Source: Candidatus Magasanikiibacteriota bacterium
GTDB lineage: Bacteria; Patescibacteriota; Patescibacteriia; Magasanikbacterales; UBA922
Reading direction: 5' to 3'
Assembly: GCA_023246565.1 (NCBI GenBank)
Contig: JAHFIE010000020.1
Location: 1-17,077, forward strand
Length of the DNA: 17,077 nt
The notes beneath the pieces are model-generated. The model had not been told where the DNA came from, ran no database searches, and saw only the letters and a list, made by a program, of their open reading frames with translations. Shown one piece after another: positions 4,572 to 13,093 of the stretch (the first letter of the stretch is position 1; every line of letters begins with the position of its first letter). The position numbers and the translations under genes were made by a program.

Positions 4572-5558
4572 ATGAATAAGAAATTAGCTCTATATAGCGG
4601 AATTTTAATTATCGTCGCACTAGGTGTGCTGGTTAGTTCTCCCACGAAAGCAGTGGTAGTGGAAAATAGAGGCTCAAATATAGTCTCGGTTTATTCTTGT
4701 CAGCAAGTCGGTCGCGATATTAAAATCCGACGGGCTTCACGTGACAGTGAGTACGTTCTTACAAGTTCTTGTCGTGATGCTGGGCATGGTATGCGTGATT
4801 ATGTTTTGACTTGTACATCAAATAAACAATATCGTGTTGCATGGAGAAATTGCGCGGGCACAACCACATCAACAACACCATCCAATCCAAGTACGATCCC
4901 TGTCGACCGGGTAGCCCCCACGGTAACCATTACAGCAACGCCAGTTACATCAACACTTTCCGCAACTGGATATTATACGTATGAAGTACATGTTTCTGCG
5001 GACGATGCCACCAGTAATATTCGAGCAGTATTGATTCGTGTTCAAAATCTCAACAATAGTACTGTCCAAAGTTGGTGGGTAAATAATATTAGTTCTTCAT
5101 CACGTACTGATCTTGGTGCAAAATCACTATCTCAGACATACCGAAAAATGAGTCTTAAAACAGGAATAAGTTATCGAGTTTCCGCGACTGCTTATGATAC
5201 TGCTGGCAATGAAGCAACAAGTCCTGTGGTTTCACTCTATGTCCCGTATACTGATGTAACCAAACCAACCGTTACTGGGCAGGTATTGACTAAAACCGTA
5301 CGATTGAATGGTAAATTAGTTGTTACCCCACGGTTAGTATCGAGAGCGGCTGATAATAGTGGACGACTCAAGAGCGTTGTATTGTATTACACGACTACAG
5401 ATTGGGATGGAGAGTATCGAGTTTTGAAAACGTGCGACACCGTACTTTCTCCAAACCAATGTACCTACGATTTTACCAATGCTGCTCATGGTTATTTTTA
5501 CGCGACAGCAACAGATGAAGCAGGTAATACAAACCAATCAACAAAAATAAGATTTTAA
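4572..5558 (+). CDS. Secreted protein with cysteine-rich N-terminus and two Ig-like/fibronectin-like domains
   Basis: The 328-residue protein starts with a signal peptide: MNKK, then a hydrophobic stretch, with likely cleavage after P-T-K-A (residue 27). A small domain with four cysteines before the linker (S-C-Q-Q, S-C-R-D, L-T-C, N-C-A) probably forms disulfides. A Thr/Ser/Pro linker near residues 97-110 leads to two beta-sandwich domains opening APTVTITATP and KPTVTGQV; both end in an A-x-D-x-A-G-N motif common in bacterial Ig-like folds. There is no sorting motif or second membrane segment, so it is probably released or held by the envelope. It has its own promoter and terminator. Function is unknown; adhesion or matrix roles are inferred from the folds. 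Confidence 0.72.
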   Translation: MNKKLALYSGILIIVALGVLVSSPTKAVVVENRGSNIVSVYSCQQVGRDIKIRRASRDSEYVLTSSCRDAGHGMRDYVLTCTSNKQYRVAWRNCAGTTTSTTPSNPSTIPVDRVAPTVTITATPVTSTLSATGYYTYEVHVSADDATSNIRAVLIRVQNLNNSTVQSWWVNNISSSSRTDLGAKSLSQTYRKMSLKTGISYRVSATAYDTAGNEATSPVVSLYVPYTDVTKPTVTGQVLTKTVRLNGKLVVTPRLVSRAADNSGRLKSVVLYYTTTDWDGEYRVLKTCDTVLSPNQCTYDFTNAAHGYFYATATDEAGNTNQSTKIRF

Positions 5559-5567
5559 AATCCTTTT

Positions 5568-5601
5568 AAATCCTCTGCTCAATCTGGCAGAGGATTTTTT
5601 T
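5568..5601 (+). terminator. Rho-independent terminator
   Basis: An 11-bp perfect stem (AAATCCTCTGC with its complement) and an 8-base loop run into a T tract at 5595-5601, ten bases after the stop of the secreted protein gene. Confidence 0.92.
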
Positions 5602-5604
5602 ATT

Positions 5605-5613
5605 TGTTACAAT
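5605..5613 (+). promoter_or_regulatory. Extended -10 promoter of the glycosyltransferase gene
   Basis: TG-T-TACAAT is an extended -10 element with no good -35. It ends 8 bases before the ATG, so the transcript would be leaderless or nearly so. Confidence 0.55.
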
Positions 5614-5621
5614 GACCGGAT

Positions 5622-6794
5622 ATGAAAATAGGTATCGACGCCCGCATGCTTGGCCCTGAGCAGGGCGGATTAGGTCGTTATGTTGAACAATTAATCTATC
5701 ATCTTAGTCTGATTGATCACGATAATGAATACGTGTTATTTTTGACACGGTCAAATATCGATAAAGTAGTTCTCGCGTCCGAACAGTTTCAGTATACAAA
5801 AGTTTTGGCCGACATACCTTGGTATGGTTGGCGTGAACAAATTTTGTTTCCAAAACTTATTCGCAAGTATCAACTCACCATGATGCATTTTCCTCATTGG
5901 AATGTACCGATTTTTTATTGCCAACCCTTTGTCGTAACCATTCATGATCTTTTATTATTGCGCTATCCTACTCGTTCAGCGAGCACGCTCGGCCTTCTTA
6001 CCTATTGGTTTAAACATTTGGCCTATCGTTTAGTGCTTCGTCATGCTGTGCGTACTGCTCGTCATATTTTCACTACCAGTGAATTTACAAAAAATGATGT
6101 CCACACTACCCTTGGTGTGCCACAGAAAAAAATGACCGTAACGTATCAAGCGCCTTCTTCAATCAGTAACAAAAAATTTTTCTCTGCTGAACATAATGAT
6201 ACAAAAACCAAAATTGAGAAAATAGACATCAGGAAACATTACCCTGGCATAACAAAACCTTATATTTTGTATGTTGGCGTGGCGTACCCTCACAAAAATT
6301 TAGAACGATTGTTAATGGCTTGGCAAATCGTTCAGACCAAGACTAATCATGCGTATCAATTGGTTTTGGCTGGGAAGAAAAACTATTTTTATAACCGAAT
6401 AAACCAGATCATACAAAAACAGGGGATTACGGATGTTGTACTAACTGATTTTGTGCCGGATGAGGATCTCCATTTATTCTATGAAAATGCGAAACTCTAT
6501 GTTTTTCCAAGTCTATATGAAGGATTTGGTTTACCACCTTTGGAAGCTTGGACCTATAACGTTCCTGTCGTTGCTTCTCAAGCTACTTGTTTACCGGAAA
6601 TTTTGGGCGAAGGAGTTTTGTATTTTGATCCCAAATCCGTTCACCAAATGGCAGATGTTATAACACAAGGTCTGGAAGATAATGGAATTCGGTCATTACT
6701 TCGTGAGAACGCTCGGCTTGAATTACCGCGGTATTCTTGGAAAACATTAGCACAAAATACATTGGTCATGTATAAAAAAGCAGTAGTTGAATAG
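5622..6794 (+). CDS. GT4-family glycosyltransferase (GT-B fold)
   Basis: The 390-residue protein has the layout of GT4 retaining transferases. The N-terminal half has the KIGIDARMLGPEQGGLGRYV glycine loop and a TIHDLLLLRYP segment. The C-terminal half has YILYVGVAYPHKNLERLL for nucleotide-sugar binding and the E-x7-E motif E300-G-F-G-L-P-P-L-E308. Such enzymes transfer sugars from NDP-sugars or GDP-mannose to lipid-linked or polysaccharide acceptors at the inner face of the membrane. The acceptor cannot be told from sequence. The gene is monocistronic, with its own leaderless promoter. Its setting beside secreted and DUF4012 proteins fits envelope glycan synthesis. Confidence 0.92.
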   Translation: MKIGIDARMLGPEQGGLGRYVEQLIYHLSLIDHDNEYVLFLTRSNIDKVVLASEQFQYTKVLADIPWYGWREQILFPKLIRKYQLTMMHFPHWNVPIFYCQPFVVTIHDLLLLRYPTRSASTLGLLTYWFKHLAYRLVLRHAVRTARHIFTTSEFTKNDVHTTLGVPQKKMTVTYQAPSSISNKKFFSAEHNDTKTKIEKIDIRKHYPGITKPYILYVGVAYPHKNLERLLMAWQIVQTKTNHAYQLVLAGKKNYFYNRINQIIQKQGITDVVLTDFVPDEDLHLFYENAKLYVFPSLYEGFGLPPLEAWTYNVPVVASQATCLPEILGEGVLYFDPKSVHQMADVITQGLEDNGIRSLLRENARLELPRYSWKTLAQNTLVMYKKAVVE

Positions 6795-6852
6795 CCCTCA
6801 CCTGGTTTCTTTTTTATTGTTTCAATAATTACTTTCGTGAGAACTGAAGAAG

Positions 6853-6861
6853 TGGTATACT
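6853..6861 (+). promoter_or_regulatory. Extended -10 promoter of the DUF4012 operon
   Basis: TG-G-TATACT is a near-consensus extended -10 element. It lies 37 bases ahead of the ATG, in the only intergenic gap before the two-gene unit. No clear -35 is seen. Confidence 0.6.
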
Positions 6862-6898
6862 TTGTGTATTCAAGTTACCATTTTCTTGGCACGAAACC

Positions 6899-9424
6899 AT
6901 GCCTCGCAGCGCCCGTAAAATAGTTGCCAAACAATCCCTAGGAAAACCTCGGTGTTGTTCTGTTTGTCAGAAATTGGGTCATTCAAAATTGACGTGCCCG
7001 ATTGTGGAACCAGAGAAATCACATCACCATGTTTCCATTACCGTATCAAAAAAATCACGGTCTTCGGCTCATGTTATTACCCTTGCTTCAGACAAGCCGA
7101 AAAAGTCGTCTTCGGAAACTATGCCTATTTTTTCCGAGAAATGGTTACGACCAGCTGAGCGCACTGTTGTTAATTTTGCAGAAATGGTGCGAGAAGCTAA
7201 TCTGGCATTAGATACCACTAATCAAAAAGTTGAAGGTGACGATGAAGAAGATGATGACCTGGATACACTTGTCATTGAATCGCGAAAGAATACTACGCGT
7301 GTACCATGTAAAGAAAAATTTCAAGAACTAGGAAATCAGTGTAAAAAATATTTTGAGAACAGAATTATTGTTCTGCGACAGCAGTATCGTCCCCGTGTTT
7401 TTTCTGGTTCTTTAATAGTTCTTGCTTTTCTTATTGCTGTGCCGTATCCAGCTAGTTCGTATTATCAGACATTGCGTGAAGACACCTCATATTTGGTTGA
7501 ACAGAGTGTGAATGGTTTTTTAGCGCTTCAGTCATCAACGGCCGCGGTTCTTGCCACCAATATTAATCAAGCACAATCAGATTTAAATACTGCATTACAT
7601 TCTTTTAGTCAGGCTGAAGCTATTTTGGAAAAAGAGCACCGTGCCCTGGTTTATGTTGCCAGCACGCTCCCGTTTATTGGTAAAAAAGTAAAAAGTCGGG
7701 GGCATGTTTTGACTGCTGGCCAGGAAGTTGCCCTTGGTAATGCCTATTTGGTTAAAGGAATGCATGAAACCGCAAGTAGCACTGATCGAGACATGCTTGA
7801 TCGTATTGGAATTCTTAAAGTTCATCTACGCGGCGCGTTACCACATTATGAAACCGCGCTTACTGAACTTTCTTCAGTTGATCAGACCACATTACCGGTT
7901 GAGTATCAAGCCTCATTTCGTGATTTTAAAATTCTTTTTGGATCTTTAGTTGGTGATTTGAAAAAATTTACTTCAGTCATGACTGGTCTTGAAACCATGC
8001 TCGGAACCGACACGCCACGACGTTATTTGGTGGTGTTTCAAAATCATCATGAATTACGCGCAACCGGGGGATTTATTGGAAGTTTCGCGCTTGTTGATGT
8101 GCAGCGGGGTAAAGTTACGCATGTGGAGGTTCCTCCTGGAGGAAGTTATGATGTACAAGGTCAATTGGATACGTATCTTAAACCACCACTCCCTTTGCAA
8201 ATCGCGAACGCGCGATGGGAATTTCAAGATGCTAATTGGTTCCCGGATTTTCCTGTTTCAGCGCAAAAAATTGCTTGGTTTTATGAACACAGTAGAGGAT
8301 CAACGGTTGATGGAGTTATTGCTGTCAATGCTTCAGTTCTTGAGCGAGTACTCAAAGTGCTTGGTCCTTTAAACAATGAAGAATTTAATGTATTACTTAC
8401 TGCTGCTGATGCTTTGGAAAAAATTCAAACCGAAGTTGAAACTGGTGCAGGCAAGGCCAAGAATCAACCAAAATTAGTGATCGCGTCCGTTCTTGATCAG
8501 CTTCTTGCGAGTGTACAAACCGTTAAACCAGAACAATTGTTTATTTTGGTTCGAGAATTAAATACTGCCCTTTCTGAAAAAGAAATTCAAGTGTATGTGG
8601 ACCATGCTCCAACGGAAAAAAAATTCACTGAATTTGGTTGGACCGGTGAAATTATTACGACTGCCTCCAATCAAGATTATCTGTTTGTCGTGAATACAAA
8701 CGTTGGAGGTGCGAAGAGCGACGCGCGTATTCGTGATGGTATTGAACACCAGGCAGTGATTCAGCCTGATGGAACAGTTCTTGATACGGTTATTGTTCGC
8801 CGCAATCATTCGGGTATAGCTGGACAAGCACTGTATGGAAAACCAAACAGTAGTTATCTGAGAGTTTATGTTCCCGAAGGTTCTGAATTAGTGAATGCTG
8901 GTGGATTTGTGTATCCAACCGAAGAATCATTCAAAGTACCGGAAAAATGGTATACAACCGATAGCCTACTCGCTGCGGTTGAAAAAGACCAAAGTATTCA
9001 TGTCGAGAGCGGAACACGAATTACCACAGAATTTGGAAAGACTGCATTTGGAAATTGGATTACCACAAATCCAGGTGATGAAACCGAGGTTTGGTTTACC
9101 TATCGTTTGCCGTTTACCGTCGCGCAAACTTTGGAACACAAAAAAATATTTGGTGAGAGTATTGTTGCTAAAACGTTTGTTCCTGTGGCTTCACCTGCTT
9201 CGCGATATTCTCTGTATGTTCAAAAACAATCCGGTACCAACACTCAATTTTCAACACAGATTATTTATCCTGATGGTTGGGATCCGGTTTGGGTTAATCG
9301 TGAAGATGTGGAATTGGGAACAAATGGACTTCGGTATCAATCACAGCTTAAAAATGATGCGTTGTTGGGTATGGTAATGCGTCAGTCAACCGATATTAGT
9401 CGATCAAACGTTAATCCATACTAG
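6899..9424 (+). CDS. DUF4012 membrane protein with N-terminal CCHC zinc knuckle
   Basis: The 841-residue protein starts with a basic tail and a perfect CX2CX4HX4C zinc knuckle (C20, C23, H28, C33). A polar, acidic linker (EGDDEEDDDLD) leads to one membrane helix at about 169-186. The region outside has helical stretches (alternating A/L/Q) and then the DUF4012 core, marked by FQNHHELRATGGFIGSF at about 380-396 and a PPGGSYDVQGQLDTYLKPP loop. DUF4012 proteins are frequent in Patescibacteria and Actinobacteria next to polysaccharide genes; their activity is not settled. Orientation with the knuckle inside the cell is inferred from the positive charge before the helix. The gene is followed after 3 bases by the next one. 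Confidence 0.85.
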   Translation: MPRSARKIVAKQSLGKPRCCSVCQKLGHSKLTCPIVEPEKSHHHVSITVSKKSRSSAHVITLASDKPKKSSSETMPIFSEKWLRPAERTVVNFAEMVREANLALDTTNQKVEGDDEEDDDLDTLVIESRKNTTRVPCKEKFQELGNQCKKYFENRIIVLRQQYRPRVFSGSLIVLAFLIAVPYPASSYYQTLREDTSYLVEQSVNGFLALQSSTAAVLATNINQAQSDLNTALHSFSQAEAILEKEHRALVYVASTLPFIGKKVKSRGHVLTAGQEVALGNAYLVKGMHETASSTDRDMLDRIGILKVHLRGALPHYETALTELSSVDQTTLPVEYQASFRDFKILFGSLVGDLKKFTSVMTGLETMLGTDTPRRYLVVFQNHHELRATGGFIGSFALVDVQRGKVTHVEVPPGGSYDVQGQLDTYLKPPLPLQIANARWEFQDANWFPDFPVSAQKIAWFYEHSRGSTVDGVIAVNASVLERVLKVLGPLNNEEFNVLLTAADALEKIQTEVETGAGKAKNQPKLVIASVLDQLLASVQTVKPEQLFILVRELNTALSEKEIQVYVDHAPTEKKFTEFGWTGEIITTASNQDYLFVVNTNVGGAKSDARIRDGIEHQAVIQPDGTVLDTVIVRRNHSGIAGQALYGKPNSSYLRVYVPEGSELVNAGGFVYPTEESFKVPEKWYTTDSLLAAVEKDQSIHVESGTRITTEFGKTAFGNWITTNPGDETEVWFTYRLPFTVAQTLEHKKIFGESIVAKTFVPVASPASRYSLYVQKQSGTNTQFSTQIIYPDGWDPVWVNREDVELGTNGLRYQSQLKNDALLGMVMRQSTDISRSNVNPY

Positions 9425-9427
9425 GCT

Positions 9428-11221
9428 ATGACAAAGAAAAAATTCAGCACCAAAAAAATTTCACCGGAAAGTCGTGAGCGAGCAAAAATAGAAACGAATC
9501 TTCGTCATATTTATGAAAATCCTGACGGCAGTTTGCCTGACATGAAGACGTTTGAACGTGATGGTGGACATAATTTTTTTAGAATGGTACCTCGGGTATT
9601 ATTTTTTGTTGGCTGTGTGGCTTTTGGTGTGGTACTCTGGCAAGGTTTTATTGGACCTCGGTGGCAATTTTCCAATGACAACCTCACGATCACCCTTGAT
9701 GGACCAGCAACAGCTGCACCAGGGAGCGAAGTATTGTACACAGTCCGTTATCGTAATCCAGAAAGTACCCCTCTTGCAAGTGCTGGATTGGAAATGCACT
9801 ACCCCAAAGGTTTTGTTTTTGCTTCTTCGAGTCAACCGGAATTAACTTCAGTGGGTAGTCGTTATAATATTGGATCTATTCCAGCACATAGTACTGGTCA
9901 ACTTACGATCACTGGATCAATCAATCAGGATTATAATGCCACGGCAAGCATGTCAGTTATTTTGTCCTACAAACCAAGTAATTTTAATGCTCTTTTTGAA
10001 AAAGTTGCCACGCTTACAACGGTTTTATCAGAGCCAGTACTCGATGTTGTTGTAACTGCCCCATCATCAACCACTCCTCTTGCTTCTATGCCAATGACAC
10101 TTACGATTCATCCTCGCAAGCCATTCGCTAAACCTATTTCTGTAGCATTTGATATACCAACTCATTTTACTGTGGTAAGTACAAATCCAAAACCAGATCA
10201 GCCAGGAACTAGTCGTTGGACATTCCCCAATTTGATTGATACAAGAACGATTACTATCCAAGGACAATTTTCTGCTGAAGCAACTGATCCAGGAATGTTT
10301 ACAGCCCGAATTATTGGTGGTCAATCAGGGAACAATAGTTTTTCTTATGCGCTCGCGAACACAAGTTCAACCGTGAATATTACGCGTTCGCCCTTGGCCA
10401 TAACCATGCTGGTGAATGGTAAAAAATCCGGAACATCGTTGGCTCCGGGTAGTGTTATGAATATGAGTATAAAGGTTCAAAATACCAGTGATACTCCTAT
10501 TGATCATGGCGTAGTCACTTTGGTTTTGGTGGCACCGAGCTATGAGCGAAAAAGTATTCTTCAATGGTCAGACCTTACGGATAGTTCAAATGGTGAGGTT
10601 CGTGGCGAACAGGTAGATGACACACAGCGACGAGGTCTAATAACCTGGACTGAAAAAGAACATCCAGCGTTGGCTTCTGTCGCTTCTGGTCAATCAATTA
10701 CGTTTGATGTCGCGCTCCCGATTAAAGATGGTCAAGAAACTAGTTTGGTTAATTTTACATCAAATACGATCACGGCGTTTGCCACGTTGAACGCGTCGAG
10801 TTTATCAAACACGGTACAGACCGATACTATGGCCTTTCCTATTCACTCAGACTTGGATTTGACGACCAATGTTGAATCATTGAACGGACAGAAAAAAATT
10901 ACGTGGATTATTACGAATAGTTTTCATGATTTGAAAGATGTACTTATTGAAACTGATTTATATGGTGATTTTGCCTGGGATGAAAATGCTTTGTCAGTAC
11001 CAGTTGGGCGAGTACGGTTTGAACCAGCGAATAAAAAATTAATCTGGACCATTGATCAACTACCGACGAATTTGGATTCTTCTGCATTGCAGTTTAGTCT
11101 GCGTTTTAATAAAAATAACCCGACGCAAACCGAGTTATCTTCAATCATTCGAGTGACCGCTACTGATACTGAAACGAACGATGGCATTACTATTTCTCGT
11201 GGTCCCATGAAAATGGACTAG
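9428..11221 (+). CDS. Membrane-anchored protein with extracellular Ig/DUF11-like repeats
   Basis: The 597-residue protein has a basic cytoplasmic tail of about 50 residues and one membrane helix at about 55-73 (VLFFVGCVAFGVVLWQGFI). A long extracellular part rich in T, S, N and P follows. It holds several beta-sandwich domains; the first reads TLDGPATAAPGSEVLYTVRYRN, typical of DUF11/CARDB-like folds, and a similar opening recurs near residue 330 (S-V-M-N-M-S-I-K-V-Q-N-T). It has no catalytic motif that I can see. It begins 3 bases after the DUF4012 stop and shares that gene's transcript, so the two probably work together at the surface. The end lies 14 bases from a converging tRNA gene. Confidence 0.8.
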   Translation: MTKKKFSTKKISPESRERAKIETNLRHIYENPDGSLPDMKTFERDGGHNFFRMVPRVLFFVGCVAFGVVLWQGFIGPRWQFSNDNLTITLDGPATAAPGSEVLYTVRYRNPESTPLASAGLEMHYPKGFVFASSSQPELTSVGSRYNIGSIPAHSTGQLTITGSINQDYNATASMSVILSYKPSNFNALFEKVATLTTVLSEPVLDVVVTAPSSTTPLASMPMTLTIHPRKPFAKPISVAFDIPTHFTVVSTNPKPDQPGTSRWTFPNLIDTRTITIQGQFSAEATDPGMFTARIIGGQSGNNSFSYALANTSSTVNITRSPLAITMLVNGKKSGTSLAPGSVMNMSIKVQNTSDTPIDHGVVTLVLVAPSYERKSILQWSDLTDSSNGEVRGEQVDDTQRRGLITWTEKEHPALASVASGQSITFDVALPIKDGQETSLVNFTSNTITAFATLNASSLSNTVQTDTMAFPIHSDLDLTTNVESLNGQKKITWIITNSFHDLKDVLIETDLYGDFAWDENALSVPVGRVRFEPANKKLIWTIDQLPTNLDSSALQFSLRFNKNNPTQTELSSIIRVTATDTETNDGITISRGPMKMD

Positions 11222-11235
11222 TGTAGTGTTTCTCG

Positions 11236-11307
11236 TGCGCCCGGCAGGAATCGAACCTACATCTTCAGTTCCGAAGACTGACATTCTATCCGTTGAACTA
11301 CGGGCGC
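11236..11307 (-). tRNA. tRNA-Arg (anticodon TCG)
   Basis: Full cloverleaf of 72 bases: 7-bp acceptor GCGCCCG, D-arm GTTC/GAAT, anticodon stem TCAGT/ACTGA with loop CTTCGGA, T-arm GTAGG-TTCGATT-CCTGC, discriminator A. The anticodon reads CGA. The D-loop has the A20 used for arginine identity. CCA is not encoded. Confidence 0.95.
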
Positions 11308-11361
11308 TTTTTCGGGTACAGAATCGTTGCATTTTCCATTATACTGCAAAGACTTGTCCGG

Positions 11362-11434
11362 TGGGTCGGCTGGGGATCGAACCCAGGACCGTTAGCTTAA
11401 GAGGCTACTGCTCTACCAGCTGAGCTACCGACCC
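11362..11434 (-). tRNA. tRNA-Lys (anticodon CTT)
   Basis: Cloverleaf of 73 bases: acceptor GGGTCGG, D-arm GCTC/GAGC, anticodon loop CTCTTAA, T-arm CTGGG/CCCAG, discriminator A. The anticodon CTT reads AAG. The body resembles bacterial tRNA-Lys (GGGTCG-T-AGCTCAG). The outermost anticodon-stem pair is a G-A mismatch. The bases after the discriminator are CCG, so CCA is not fully encoded. Confidence 0.95.
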
Positions 11435-11453
11435 GTACGTTTATGTTCCATGG

Positions 11454-12215
11454 TTATCCAATAGGATCTTGTTGCGTACGCGTTATGATCGCTACCTTGG
11501 GTCCTTTCCAGCCTTTAATCCGTAACGCTGCCTCTGCTGCTTCGGTTTGAGCTTCTTGTTTACTCGTACCACCACCTTCACCAATTTTTTCTTTACCCAA
11601 GTACACGCCAACAATAAATTGTTTTTCATGATCAGGACCATCTTCTTTAAGCACCTTGTATGTTGGTGTTACCCCAACAATTTCTTGAGCACCTTCTTGA
11701 AAACGAGATTTTGGATCCATCCATAAACCTAATTCCAAAACTGTGGGGAGTTTAGAAATTACCCAACGAGTAATAAATTGTTTTGCCATATCCCATCCTT
11801 GGTCTACATAAATCGCACCAATAACTGCTTCAAGAGCATTGGCCAAAATATATCCTCGGGCTTTCGTATTTGCATCTTTGGCTTCGCCATGACTTAAAAA
11901 AAGATAGGGCTCAAGACCAATTTCTTCGGCAACCTCAGCACACATGTTTGCATTTACTAATGCGGCTCGCCAGTTCGTTAGTTCACCTTCAGGATTAAGA
12001 TAATTTTCAAATAAAAATTCAGTTACGACCAATTCCAAAACTGCGTCACCCAAAAATTCGAGCCGTTCGTTGTGCGAAAGAGGAAAGGTACGATTTTCAT
12101 TCAAAAAAGATCGATGGACCAATGATTGCACCAAATAATCAGGGTGGAGAAATTTGATACCAATTCTTTCTTCGAGCGCGCTGAAATTTTTTTCAGTATA
12201 AGCAGGAATAGGCAT
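11454..12215 (-). CDS. rnc: Ribonuclease III
   Basis: RNase III cuts double-stranded RNA, including rRNA precursors. The 253-residue protein has the catalytic domain with the signature N-E50-R-L-E53-F-L-G-D57-A-V-L-E and the second metal-site helix A-N126-A-L-E129-A-V-I-G-A. A double-stranded RNA-binding domain follows from about residue 168 (K-S-R-F-Q-E to the final Q-E-A-Q-x-E-A-A). The position that is usually Asp (D107 in Aquifex numbering) is Asn126; E53, D57 and E129 are kept. It is 42 bases downstream of nusB and 19 bases upstream of the tRNA-Lys gene, so it lies inside an RNA-processing unit. It has no ribosome site of SD type. Confidence 0.96.
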   Translation of the reverse strand: MPIPAYTEKNFSALEERIGIKFLHPDYLVQSLVHRSFLNENRTFPLSHNERLEFLGDAVLELVVTEFLFENYLNPEGELTNWRAALVNANMCAEVAEEIGLEPYLFLSHGEAKDANTKARGYILANALEAVIGAIYVDQGWDMAKQFITRWVISKLPTVLELGLWMDPKSRFQEGAQEIVGVTPTYKVLKEDGPDHEKQFIVGVYLGKEKIGEGGGTSKQEAQTEAAEAALRIKGWKGPKVAIITRTQQDPIG

Positions 12216-12257
12216 ACAGGAGAGATTCAGAAACAGAGGATCAAAAAATAAATAAAT

Positions 12258-12704
12258 TTATGGAGTGGTATTGGGATGTTCTTCTTCTTTTGGCATGTCA
12301 TTATACATGGCACCGAGAATTCCATTCACAAATTTTCCTGATGATGGACCACCATACGTCTTGGCTAATTCAATTGCTTCGTTGATTGCTACTTTTGGGG
12401 GAATACCTTGATTCCATTTGAGTTCGAAAACACCCAGACGAAGGATGTTGCGATCAACAATAGACATTTCATCAATGGGCCAATTTGGTGCATAGGTTTG
12501 CACCAAGGTGTCAATTTCCGGAAGATGGTCGAGAAGACCAGTGATGGTTTCAGTAATATATTCTTTGGTGTCTTCAACACCAATACCGAATTCGGTCATC
12601 ACTTGATCGATGATCGCAGGCATAGCTGCTGTGGGTTGATCTTTAAAATCCCACTGGTACAAGGTCTGCATGATCATGGATCGAGCGATGTGCCGTTTGG
12701 ACAT
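12258..12704 (-). CDS. nusB: Transcription antitermination factor NusB
   Basis: NusB binds boxA RNA together with S10 and supports antitermination on rRNA operons. The 148-residue protein is all-helical and has the family marks: RHIARSMIMQTLYQWDF at the start, then the second half with IDEMSIVDRNILRLGVFEL, PPKVAINEAIELAKTYGG and KFVNGILGA. It starts 3 bases after the rpmF stop, so the two are translated together. The C-terminal tail (K-E-E-E-H-P-N-T-T-P) is polar. It appears intact. Confidence 0.95.
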   Translation of the reverse strand: MSKRHIARSMIMQTLYQWDFKDQPTAAMPAIIDQVMTEFGIGVEDTKEYITETITGLLDHLPEIDTLVQTYAPNWPIDEMSIVDRNILRLGVFELKWNQGIPPKVAINEAIELAKTYGGPSSGKFVNGILGAMYNDMPKEEEHPNTTP

Positions 12705-12707
12705 ACA

Positions 12708-12923
12708 CTAAGTTTTTTTCTTGCTTCTGCGAACAAGCCGATCCGCGCGTTTTGTTGCGGTTTTTGAAACCGTACGACCGCGGTAAGAACCGGCTTTGGT
12801 TGCGCGGTGAGGAAGATGAGGATTGCCATCAGCATCAAAACTCACGGTTATTGGTTTGAGAGCAAAATGTGAGGCGCGATCGCGCTTGGAACGATTGGTA
12901 CGTTTTTTTGAGGGAAGACCCAT
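12708..12923 (-). CDS. rpmF: 50S ribosomal protein bL32, zinc-free form
   Basis: The 71-residue basic protein opens M-G-L-P-S-K-K-R-T-N-R-S-K-R-D-R and keeps the bL32 core F-A-L-K-P, then N-P-H-L-P-H-R-A and G-S-Y-R-G-R. The cysteine pairs that bind zinc in many bL32 proteins are absent, so this is a C-minus form. The C-terminal half is lysine- and arginine-rich. It is the first gene of the minus-strand unit with nusB and rnc. Its leader holds a small CCCC-TTT-GGGG hairpin (12946-12956) 22 bases before the start. Confidence 0.92.
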   Translation of the reverse strand: MGLPSKKRTNRSKRDRASHFALKPITVSFDADGNPHLPHRATKAGSYRGRTVSKTATKRADRLVRRSKKKT

Positions 12924-12965
12924 ACAAAAGAATTAAACATAATAACCCCTTTGGGGATTGCGTTT

Positions 12966-12994
12966 AGTATAGAGGAAAGTTTAGGATAAATCAA
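12966..12994 (-). promoter_or_regulatory. Promoter of the rpmF-nusB-rnc-tRNA unit
   Basis: On the minus strand TTGATT (12989-12994), a 17-base spacer and TATACT (12966-12971). It precedes rpmF by about 43 bases. I saw no equally good promoter before nusB, rnc or the tRNA genes. Confidence 0.78.
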
Positions 12995-13093
12995 GGGCTG
13001 GGCTTCCAAAGGCTCGGAGAAGGCAGGGGATTACTCGTTTTAGTCATAATTTTGGCTAGCCTGGTAACTCTTTATCTGATATTATGAAAGTCT

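Noticed and set aside
8558..8827. Minus-strand frames inside the DUF4012 and neighbouring genes
   Set aside because: They have no start signals or domain patterns and lie wholly within well-supported genes on the other strand.
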